Shown here piece by piece: positions 7,627 through 13,087 of a stretch of DNA of 18,087 nucleotides. The stretch is from assembly GCA_964595455.1 (NCBI GenBank), contig CAZQQL010000066.1, positions 1-18,087 of the forward strand, in the 5' to 3' direction. The stretch comes from DAOUEG01 sp964595455 (lineage in GTDB: Bacteria > Chloroflexota > Dehalococcoidia > Dehalococcoidales > RBG-16-60-22). The position numbers and the translations under genes are program-made. The first letter of the stretch is position 1. Every line of letters begins with the position of its first letter. The notes beneath the pieces were generated by a model. That model ran no database searches, was not told the origin of the DNA, and saw only the letters and a program-made list of their open reading frames with translations.

Positions 7627-8112
7627 ATGATAGCTTCTTCCAACGAAGAAAAGATACCCCGCGTCGTCGTCATCGGTGTGGGCAACCTGCTGATGAAGGA
7701 CGAAGGCATCGGCATCCACGTCATCCAGCACCTCCAGGCGCTCGACCTGCCGGATGACGTCAAGCTCGTCGATGGCGGCACATCACCGGATATCATCGCC
7801 TACACGCGGACGAACGAAAAGCTCATCATCGTCGATTCAGCGAAAGCCGGTGGCGAACCCGGCTCCGTCTACCGCTTCCGACCAGACGATCTCGACGCCA
7901 GCGCCGGCGACCTCGCCTCCGCGCATGAGATGGGCGTCGCGCCCAACCTGAAGCTCATGGAGATGTCCGGCAGCCTGCCGGAGGAGACCGTCATCATCGG
8001 CATCGAACCGAAGGAGATATCCCTGGGCATGGACCTCACGCCGGAACTCCAGGCCCGGCTGCCCGTCATCGCTGATGTAGTTTTGAGGGAGATAGAGCCT
8101 GTCCAGCCGTAA
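7627..8112 (+). CDS. Hydrogenase maturation endopeptidase (HycI/HyaD family)
   Basis: This family cleaves the C-terminal peptide of the nickel-loaded [NiFe]-hydrogenase large subunit. The product has 161 residues, a typical size. It shows the family opening VIGVGNLLMKDEGIGIHV, with Glu26 as the probable first metal ligand. Asp70 lies in LIIVDSA and His100 in SAHEMG, matching by position the Ni-sensing Glu/Asp/His set of HybD-type proteases. GIEPKEISLGMDLTPEL is the usual C-terminal block. The gene is 12 bp after hypE and ends just before a terminator. Which hydrogenase it serves cannot be told, because no large subunit is in the window. Confidence 0.93.
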   Translation: MIASSNEEKIPRVVVIGVGNLLMKDEGIGIHVIQHLQALDLPDDVKLVDGGTSPDIIAYTRTNEKLIIVDSAKAGGEPGSVYRFRPDDLDASAGDLASAHEMGVAPNLKLMEMSGSLPEETVIIGIEPKEISLGMDLTPELQARLPVIADVVLREIEPVQP

Positions 8113-8140
8113 CCACCCCTGTAGAGTTCACGTTCGCTCC

Positions 8141-8159
8141 TGCCCGGCCGGGCCTTTTT
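8141..8159 (+). terminator. Rho-independent terminator after the hypE-protease genes
   Basis: The self-complementary GCCCGGCCGGGC (8142-8153) is followed by C and TTTTT. It closes the hypE-protease unit about 30 bp after the stop and insulates it from the tRNA-Sec promoter. Confidence 0.6.
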
Positions 8160-8166
8160 CGGTGTG

Positions 8167-8195
8167 TTTACTAAAGCCGGTCTTTGGGATATAGT
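8167..8195 (+). promoter_or_regulatory. Promoter of tRNA-Sec
   Basis: A -35 box TTTACT (8167-8172) and a -10 box TATAGT (8190-8195) are separated by 17 bases. The -10 box ends 8 bases before the first tRNA base, so transcription should start at or just before the mature 5' end. Confidence 0.55.
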
Positions 8196-8203
8196 AGGGA
8201 TAG

Positions 8204-8300
8204 GGGAGCGGATGAGTCCCGGTGGGCTTCGCGGACTTCAAATCCGTTGGGGGGCAGTTTGGCTGTCTTCGGTGGGTTCGACTCCCATGCGCTCCCGCCA
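8204..8300 (+). tRNA. selC: tRNA-Sec (anticodon TCA)
   Basis: This 97-base tRNA inserts selenocysteine at UGA codons. The acceptor stem pairs GGGAGCG (8204-8210) with CGCTCCC (8290-8296), with G8297 as discriminator and an encoded CCA at 8298-8300. An eighth acceptor position is a G-G mismatch. The D-arm has a 6-bp stem and a 4-base loop (GAGTCC-CGGT-GGGCTT), a hallmark of tRNA-Sec. The anticodon loop is CTTCAAA with TCA at 8238-8240. A long variable arm (about 8251-8270) precedes the T-arm with the TTCGACT loop. The sequence closely resembles bacterial selC. The 3' portion from 8233 is the left copy of the 69-bp att repeat, so the intact gene lies on this side of the element. Confidence 0.95.
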
Positions 8301-8301
8301 G
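8233..8301 (+). repeat. Left attachment site (attL core, 69 bp)
   Basis: It is identical to 13245-13313 over all 69 bases, from the anticodon-stem GGAC through the CCA end plus one G. The bases on either side differ between copies. It contains the anticodon, variable arm, T-arm and 3' acceptor strand of tRNA-Sec, so integration leaves the tRNA gene functional. Confidence 0.95.
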
Positions 8302-8354
8302 ATTCAAAATCACCATTATTGGGGATAAAATCCCGACAGTTACCACCAGAAAAT

Positions 8355-8396
8355 GCTTACCACTTTATGGAAAATGGTAAGCAACTGGTAAGCAAC
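8355..8396. repeat. TGGTAAGC sites at the integrase start
   Basis: One inverted copy (8355-8362) and two direct copies (8375-8382, 8386-8393) of TGGTAAGC lie over the beginning of the integrase frame. The two direct copies form an exact tandem 11-mer TGGTAAGCAAC. They are candidate arm-type integrase or excisionase binding sites. Confidence 0.6.
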
Positions 8397-9179
8397 TTTA
8401 TCAAGTCCAGACGGCAAGGTTTAAGTCCTCGCTCCATTGAGTTCTACAATGGGTATTTGAAACTTGCTAGTCGTGTGATAGGACTCCAGGTCACAGGGCA
8501 GGACATAGCCCTATTCCTTGATAATCTTGGCTGTAGTGATGGAGGCAAGCACGCTTACTATCGGGTATTGAGGGCTTTCTACAATTGGCTATACTCCCAA
8601 AAGTCGGGTTACAATCTTAATGCCCAAGACAACCCAATTCTGGCTGTTGAAGCTCCAAAGGTAGGGAAGAGGATTTTACCATCCCTGACACCAGAACAGC
8701 TTGACCAACTGATAGCCCAAGCTGAATGTATCCGAGACAAGGCTATCATATCCCTCTTTGCTGATTCGGGATTAAGGCTATCGGAACTTGCCAACATACA
8801 TCCCCACAATATTGACTGGCAGCATCGCTTAATCAAGGTCATCTGCAAGGGTAACAAGGAAGGCTATGCTCCATTCGGTAGTAGGACTGAGAAGCTACTC
8901 AAGGAATGGCTATCACAATACCAAAATGATGATAAGCTATGGGATTTGAACTGGTGGGGAATCAGGGACATGATAGACAGGCTATCAGCCAAGATAGGGA
9001 TTAGATTTTCAGCCCATACACTACGCCGTAGCTTTGCCAGCATACTCGCCAAACGGGGAATAGACAGCCTGCACATCATGAGGCTTGGCAGATGGAGTAG
9101 CTTGGCGATGGTTGAGAGGTATACCCGTTCAGTCCAGTTCGATGATAGCCTCAAGCTATACACACCAATTATGGACTAG
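8367..9179 (+). CDS. Tyrosine recombinase/integrase
   Basis: This integrase should recombine the 69-bp core in selC with the element's matching site. From the ATG at 8367 it has 270 residues. An N-terminal SAM-like core-binding domain (about residues 2-85) is followed by a catalytic domain with all expected residues: Arg137 in GLRLSEL, Lys161 in CKGNKEG, His217 and Arg220 in HTLRR, Trp243 in LGRWSS and the nucleophile Tyr252 in VERYTR. No ribosome binding site precedes this ATG. The frame stays open upstream through the tRNA to a TTG at 8184. In the excised circle the same frame joins the HTH gene ending at the right att site, so the natural protein may be a 367-residue HTH-integrase fusion. 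The start in the integrated form is therefore uncertain. Confidence 0.88.
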   Translation: MENGKQLVSNFIKSRRQGLSPRSIEFYNGYLKLASRVIGLQVTGQDIALFLDNLGCSDGGKHAYYRVLRAFYNWLYSQKSGYNLNAQDNPILAVEAPKVGKRILPSLTPEQLDQLIAQAECIRDKAIISLFADSGLRLSELANIHPHNIDWQHRLIKVICKGNKEGYAPFGSRTEKLLKEWLSQYQNDDKLWDLNWWGIRDMIDRLSAKIGIRFSAHTLRRSFASILAKRGIDSLHIMRLGRWSSLAMVERYTRSVQFDDSLKLYTPIMD

Positions 9180-9246
9180 CTTACCATTCGGATTAGCAAT
9201 CCGTTGGCATAGCTAAAATGGTAAGCATCAAAGCTACATGGTAAGC
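9179..9246. repeat. TGGTAAGC sites at the integrase end
   Basis: One inverted copy (9179-9186, overlapping the last base of the stop codon) and two direct copies (9219-9226, 9239-9246) are present. The arrangement of one inverted then two direct copies mirrors the cluster at the start of the gene. Confidence 0.6.
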
Positions 9247-9548
9247 AAGGGGCTTGGCTGTTCCCTGTATGACCTGTGAATTGCCTCCAGATACACAATG
9301 AGATAGGACTTCAACTGTTCCCTGTGTATCTCCAGCCCTGCCTCCTGTTCCAGCAGAGCATAAGGGGGGTATCCCCTGGGACACTGCTTTTACCGAATCG
9401 TGGGCATGGCGTAGATTGTCTCATAGAAAAAGGCTCTTCGCTGTTTGGAGTGGGTCACATGAAACAGCGAAGAGCCTAGAAAAATTTCAATTTTAGGTCA
9501 AGTCTGAGGACACTTAGAAGTGTATACCGCCATTGTTATTCCCTTTTA
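9180..9548. other. Gene-free region downstream of the integrase
   Basis: No supportable gene is present. Besides the TGGTAAGC copies it holds a direct repeat TGTTCCCTGT (9259-9268, 9316-9325), an inverted pair AGATACACA (9289-9297) with TGTGTATCT (9323-9331), and a strong hairpin at 9431-9477. The integrase and the reverse operon converge here. Confidence 0.5.
9427..9477 (-). terminator. Terminator-like hairpin closing the reverse operon
   Basis: A perfect 16-bp inverted repeat (9431-9446 with 9462-9477) encloses a 15-base loop. On the minus strand it is followed by a TTTTC run, so it can terminate the operon that ends at 9549. The AT-rich sequence after it on the plus strand may also let it stop integrase transcription. 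Confidence 0.6.
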
Positions 9549-9968
9549 TTAATGATGGATTTTATCTGATTCTTCTTCCTTCGCCTTAGTATAGGCTTCT
9601 CTTGCCGTTAATCCAGTTTTCATAAGTTCTTGCCAACGTTCCATTCGCCTATTTAGTGAGGCTATTTTTGTAGGGCTAGCTGTTGCCGATTCCTTACGAT
9701 ACATTCCCCAGACTTCATTCTTATATTCTTCTTCAGTTAAATCTACTTCAGTAATCTCAAGATTTTTCTGTTGTTTGTTTAATTTTCTTTTTCTCCGATA
9801 TAACCAGTAACAAAACCATGAAATAGCAGCTAATATTATAATGATTTGATAGGCTGTAAATTTTATTAATACTGGGGATGTTAGTATAACCATGCCCCAT
9901 AGAATTACCCAACCACATCCTTTAAGTTGTTGCTTTGAAGGGAGAAATGGCTTCTTAGGTTGTGTCAT
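9549..9968 (-). CDS. Small membrane protein of the element, unknown function
   Basis: I do not recognise a family. The 139-residue product has two adjacent hydrophobic segments (about residues 19-34, WVILWGMVILTSPVLI, and 39-56, AYQIIIILAAISWFCYWL). A very basic stretch RRKRKLNKQQK and a charged, probably helical tail (about residues 65-139) with the segment ERWQELMKTGLTAREAYTKAKEE follow. The ATG at 9968 has GAGGAG upstream. It is the last gene of the element's reverse operon, one base after the preceding small gene, and could be a membrane-anchored accessory or entry-exclusion-like protein, though that is speculation. Confidence 0.65.
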   Translation of the reverse strand: MTQPKKPFLPSKQQLKGCGWVILWGMVILTSPVLIKFTAYQIIIILAAISWFCYWLYRRKRKLNKQQKNLEITEVDLTEEEYKNEVWGMYRKESATASPTKIASLNRRMERWQELMKTGLTAREAYTKAKEEESDKIHH

Positions 9969-9969
9969 C

Positions 9970-10167
9970 TTAATCTCCTCTTGATTTCAAATGGCTAAAA
10001 TCCGTTCTGGTGTAAATATCCCAGACCAGCCTCCTGTGCCGTCTATGCAGTCTGAAATTTACCAGACAAGCCTTGATGGTCTCGGTGGCACTATTATAGT
10101 CTGCCCTGTGGTCTTTCAGCCACTGGCTAATCATGGCTTCATTGAGAATTAGTGGGTTATTATTCAT
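9970..10167 (-). CDS. Small hypothetical protein of the element
   Basis: This is a 65-residue soluble protein rich in Arg and His in its second half (LHRRHRRLVWDIYTRTDF), with no recognised domain. The ATG at 10167 has a clear AGGAGG 7 bases upstream, and the next gene begins one base after its stop, so it is very likely translated. A small DNA- or RNA-binding role is possible from the basic stretch but not shown. Confidence 0.6.
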   Translation of the reverse strand: MNNNPLILNEAMISQWLKDHRADYNSATETIKACLVNFRLHRRHRRLVWDIYTRTDFSHLKSRGD

Positions 10168-10457
10168 TTTGAGCCTCCTTGTTGGGGTAGTAGAAATGGC
10201 TACAGGCTTCTTGGATAATGAGTCGTATCAATGACTACATGAGACTCGCACTTTAGCTCTTGGGATAACCCCACATAAACCTCTTGAATCCCATCTTGAG
10301 TCATATCGTTTCATGACTACATGAACCCCCATTCCCTACCTCCCCCCACCTATCATAATGGCAACCTTTCAATTTCATTACCCCGCATAAAAAAGGTTAG
10401 GATTTTAGGATTTTGCTTCACCACAAAATATATATAGGATTTTATATTTATAATATT
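10168..10457. other. AT-rich, repeat-bearing region: candidate origin
   Basis: This non-coding stretch follows the RepA-like gene. It contains a 12-bp direct repeat ATGACTACATGA (10231-10242, 10313-10324), each copy preceded by a related TGAGTC(G/A)TATC block (from 10219 and 10297). It also has three copies of TAGGATTTT (10398-10406, 10406-10414, 10435-10443) in a very AT-rich tract ending near 10457. Iteron-like repeats beside an AT-rich segment and a replication ATPase gene suggest a replication origin for the circular form. Confidence 0.4.
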
Positions 10458-11531
10458 CTAATCATTTCTGTCTGGGGTCAGTTCCAAGATGTTATGCCTT
10501 CCCTGTTTCGTGGGGTCTTGCCTAGCAACCACAACACCATCCCTTTTTAATTTGCTGAGAGCAATCTCATAGGTTGCGTCTTTGATATCAGCAGCTATTG
10601 CGTTAGCTTTGTTTTCAGCTTCAGATTTTGCACCGTTTTGAAGCTCTTCAAGAATAAAGTTTTGTGCCTCCTGTTGCTTGTTCAAAGGTTTTTGCCACAC
10701 CTCATCGCCTCCTACCCAGAAGTTCCACTTATCCCTCACCAGATGTAGTGTCTTACCGCCAGTATAGTTGCCACCTATTTCAACCTTGACCTCTGCACTA
10801 GGTCTTAATCCGCCTTGAGTCCCATCATAATGATGGGGTCTCAAGTCAAAGGATGTATTTACCCACCTATCCCATGAGCTACTTCCAGCACCTACTCCCG
10901 TTGTCCCTTTGCCGTGATGGTGGACAACAATAATAACCATAGGAGGGAACTTCTTTTTAATCTCCTCCAGATTCAAACACAATGGCTTGATATTGACTTC
11001 TTGGTTTGGGTCTCCGTGAGTTATCTTCCAGCGATTGTCCAATATTAAAACTTCGGGCTTATATCCATCATCTATATTGGTCTCTATAATATCAATAAGT
11101 TGTTGCTTCCCCTCCTCCGTGTTGACCTGGGGAATATCATCACCCAAGAGGGTTAAGTGCCTAAAATTAGTCGTAACAGTATCCGCTAGAGCGATTCTCC
11201 CCCTTGATTGCTTTACCCGTTCCTCCATTATTGAAGGATGGATTTCAAAGTTAAGATATAACACCTTACACGGTCTAATAATCTCAAGTCCCAGACAACT
11301 ACCACCTTGAGCAATCTTCAATCCTAATTGAATGGTAAACAGGGACTTCCCTACCTTTGGACTGCCAACAATACACGCTTGGGAGTCAAAGGTAAGGATA
11401 CCACCAGCGATGATAGGCACTGGTGGCGGTGTAGGTCTCTCAGTCATGTCTTTGAAAGATGTAGCTCGGTATTTACCATTGTTATTGGCTTGACTATTAA
11501 GAACATTTGTGCTATTATTATCTTGAGACAT
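10458..11531 (-). CDS. RepA/DnaB-like P-loop ATPase (AAA_25 type)
   Basis: This 357-residue ATPase is of the RecA-like group that includes plasmid RepA hexameric helicases. From the ATG at 11531, Walker A is GSPKVGKS (residues 56-63), the YLNFE strand is at 92-96, Walker B is VLILD (161-165), and HHHGK (204-208) with GAGSSSWDRW forms the sensor/motif-4-like region. The C-terminal 80 residues look like a winged-helix domain. The start was chosen because GGGAGG lies 9 bases upstream. It probably helps replicate or maintain the excised circle. The repeat-rich region directly downstream is its likely site of action. Confidence 0.85.
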   Translation of the reverse strand: MSQDNNSTNVLNSQANNNGKYRATSFKDMTERPTPPPVPIIAGGILTFDSQACIVGSPKVGKSLFTIQLGLKIAQGGSCLGLEIIRPCKVLYLNFEIHPSIMEERVKQSRGRIALADTVTTNFRHLTLLGDDIPQVNTEEGKQQLIDIIETNIDDGYKPEVLILDNRWKITHGDPNQEVNIKPLCLNLEEIKKKFPPMVIIVVHHHGKGTTGVGAGSSSWDRWVNTSFDLRPHHYDGTQGGLRPSAEVKVEIGGNYTGGKTLHLVRDKWNFWVGGDEVWQKPLNKQQEAQNFILEELQNGAKSEAENKANAIAADIKDATYEIALSKLKRDGVVVARQDPTKQGRHNILELTPDRND

Positions 11532-11597
11532 TAAAAATACCTCCCAGCTTCTTTCTATTAGCCAGCTTCCCACAGGCTGGCTTTCCTCTTTATAGGT

Positions 11598-11969
11598 TTA
11601 TACTTCACCACTTGGAACAGGGGCTACATTCCCCATTGTAGGGCTTGTAGTGGGGCTTACCGCTCCCTTATCTACAGTGGGGCTTGCCTTACCTGCTTCC
11701 CTATCCCTCATTTCTAGCACAGCCTTATCGGTCAATGGCAGGTCTTGTCTTTCAATTTCGGTGAGCATCCCCTTGTAGTCCACCTTGCCAGCTTGTAGCA
11801 CATTCTGAGCAAGGATTCTGTCATCCAAGCTGGGCTTATCCTTCAGGGCATCAAGCCATTGCACAACAGGCTTGGTATGAGTGGGCAGGGCGTCTTTAGC
11901 CTCGGAGTAGCTGTATGGTGCGGATAATTCTGTCCTCAACACACCCAGAACTTTCTTGGACTTTTTCAA
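11598..11969 (-). CDS. Hypothetical element protein, start uncertain
   Basis: This open frame of 123 residues has no recognised domain. It is a charged helical region (residues 20-90, with LPTHTKPVVQWLDALKDKP) followed by a Ser/Thr/Pro-rich tail (SPTTSPTMGNVAPVPSG). The first possible start is a TTG at 11969 without a ribosome binding site, and it overlaps the upstream gene by 74 bases in the +1 frame. Either it starts internally, or it is the C-terminal part of the upstream protein joined by a frameshift (real or from an assembly error). Confidence 0.5.
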   Translation of the reverse strand: MKKSKKVLGVLRTELSAPYSYSEAKDALPTHTKPVVQWLDALKDKPSLDDRILAQNVLQAGKVDYKGMLTEIERQDLPLTDKAVLEMRDREAGKASPTVDKGAVSPTTSPTMGNVAPVPSGEV

Positions 11970-12495
11970 TGTCCGCTGGATTATTCTGGTGATAAGCCGT
12001 AGCTGCCCTCAAGGTGTCATTTACAAACCTTTGGATGTTACCCAATGTCGTTTTTTCTTTCTCAAGGGATAACTTCAAATCGTTGTATCTATCTGGCTCC
12101 TGGTCAACAATAGCCTGCGACATCTGGGACTCTATGCTACGAACAGTCCTCTCCATATCGGGTATAGCTCCCATTCCCTTGTTGGCTTGCTCAAGTTCCG
12201 ACATAAGGCTCTGCATATCCCTTGATAAGAACTTGCCCTCTTGCTTTGTCGGTGGAGATTTCACAAGGTCAATATAAGCATCGGGCAGTCTGGTCAACAC
12301 ACTATCCAGTGAGGACTTCTTGGCTTCCTTCCTGGTTTCCTTCCCCCTGTCGCTGAGCTTATATGCCAGATTAGCCATGTCCAGCGGTCTCATTCCTTCA
12401 AGACTTTTTGTCTGACCTGCAGGCATGTCCGCTCCTGGCTTGCCCTTATTGTAGGCTTCAATTGTCTGGTTTAATATATCGTTCTGCTTACTCAT
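11896..12495 (-). CDS. Hypothetical coiled-coil-like element protein
   Basis: The 199-residue product from the ATG at 12495 has AGGAGG 9 bases upstream and overlaps the end of the HTH gene by 8 bases. It is charged and largely helical. A likely coiled coil spans about residues 95-165 (LMSELEQANKGMG, RTVRSIESQMSQ, LKLSLEKEKTTLGNIQRF). No catalytic motif is evident. In the operon it sits between the excisionase-like protein and the ATPase, a place where accessory replication or partition proteins are often found. Its last 25 residues lie in the overlap with the next frame, so the true C-terminus is in doubt. Confidence 0.65.
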   Translation of the reverse strand: MSKQNDILNQTIEAYNKGKPGADMPAGQTKSLEGMRPLDMANLAYKLSDRGKETRKEAKKSSLDSVLTRLPDAYIDLVKSPPTKQEGKFLSRDMQSLMSELEQANKGMGAIPDMERTVRSIESQMSQAIVDQEPDRYNDLKLSLEKEKTTLGNIQRFVNDTLRAATAYHQNNPADIEKVQESSGCVEDRIIRTIQLLRG

Positions 12496-12820
12496 CTTTC
12501 TTTTCCTCCTTATTTTCCTTATCAAATCTGTATCTTTGCTTGCCTGTTGCTTCCTTCATAAGTATTAGCTTGGCTATGCTTACGGGGTCTATCAGGTAGT
12601 AGAAACTTTTATACCCGTAAGGTGCATCCCACCTCTCTGCCTTGAGCTTCCCATCCCGTATCATGCGATAGACTGTCCTGTTACTTACGCCTAGTTCTTT
12701 GGCAGCTTCGGTAACCAACAATCCCCTCATTCTGCCTGGTCTCTTCGGGTAGTCATTTTCGGTTGCCTTGCCTACCAAATCATAAGCCAGGGACATCTCC
12801 TTATCCTGTTCCCTTTCCAC
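12488..12820 (-). CDS. Excisionase-like helix-turn-helix DNA-binding protein
   Basis: This 110-residue protein has a central MerR/excisionase-type HTH (LLVTEAAKELGVSNRTVYRM, then IRDGKLKAERW and a FYYLIDPVSIAKL segment), as in Xis and HTH_17 proteins. The C-terminus is a highly charged tail (KENKEEKKDE). The GTG start at 12820 is supported by AGGAGG 6 bases upstream; an internal ATG eight codons in is an alternative. It is the first gene of the element's reverse operon behind a near-consensus promoter. It may direct integrase toward excision or regulate the operon. Confidence 0.8.
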   Translation of the reverse strand: MEREQDKEMSLAYDLVGKATENDYPKRPGRMRGLLVTEAAKELGVSNRTVYRMIRDGKLKAERWDAPYGYKSFYYLIDPVSIAKLILMKEATGKQRYRFDKENKEEKKDE

Positions 12821-12851
12821 AATGAACCTCCTCTCCAGTTATTCTGTTCCA

Positions 12852-12880
12852 AGTATAGCACTATTGTTCTTTGATGTCAA
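12852..12880 (-). promoter_or_regulatory. Strong promoter of the element's reverse operon
   Basis: On the minus strand a perfect TTGACA (12875-12880) and TATACT (12852-12857) are separated by 17 bases, with the GTG start about 30 bases downstream. A TAGTGCT motif in inverted sense (12857-12863) touches the -10 box and may be an operator. Confidence 0.75.
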
Positions 12881-13012
12881 TAGGTCAGGCACTATCCCCA
12901 GAATACGGGGTGTTATTCGTATCTGTTTCAAGGGTATATCCAATATATAGTGCTCATTATGGGTGGTCTATGTCTTGTTGATGTGCTATAATAAAGATGT
13001 GCAAGTAGTGCT
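12857..13012. promoter_or_regulatory. Repeated TAGTGCT motif in the divergent control region
   Basis: TAGTGCT occurs at 12948-12954 and 13006-13012, and as its complement AGCACTA at 12857-12863. The copies flank or follow both divergent promoters, as operators of a Cro-like switch would. The HTH protein encoded at 13088 is the obvious candidate binder. Confidence 0.4.
12984..12992 (+). promoter_or_regulatory. Extended -10 promoter of the HTH gene
   Basis: TGCTATAAT forms an extended -10 with a consensus TATAAT at 12987-12992. No good -35 is present, which is common for extended -10 promoters. It drives the HTH frame starting at 13088, with a leader of about 90 bases. Confidence 0.55.
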
Positions 13013-13087
13013 GTGTTTATCAATTTGGTGGTTGTTCAGACGTGAAAACCAATATAAGAACATGTGTTCTATTAGGAGGTGTATCAA

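Noticed and set aside
8184..8366. Extension of the integrase to the TTG at 8184, reading through tRNA-Sec
   Set aside because: It begins upstream of the tRNA within the -35/-10 spacer, has no ribosome binding site and codes across the tRNA. The open frame is better explained by the fusion seen on circle closure.
8355..9246. CRISPR-like array from repeated TGGTAAGC
   Set aside because: The repeats are only 8-11 bases, in both orientations, with irregular spacing and partly inside the integrase coding region; no cas genes are present.
9427..9477. Insertion sequence remnant with 16-bp inverted ends
   Set aside because: The two arms are only 15 bases apart and no transposase fragment is present. 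A hairpin terminator explains it better, although an IS-end remnant cannot be fully excluded.
9193..9479. Small open frames after the integrase on both strands
   Set aside because: They have no ribosome binding site or domain and overlap repeats and the hairpin; the region looks non-coding.
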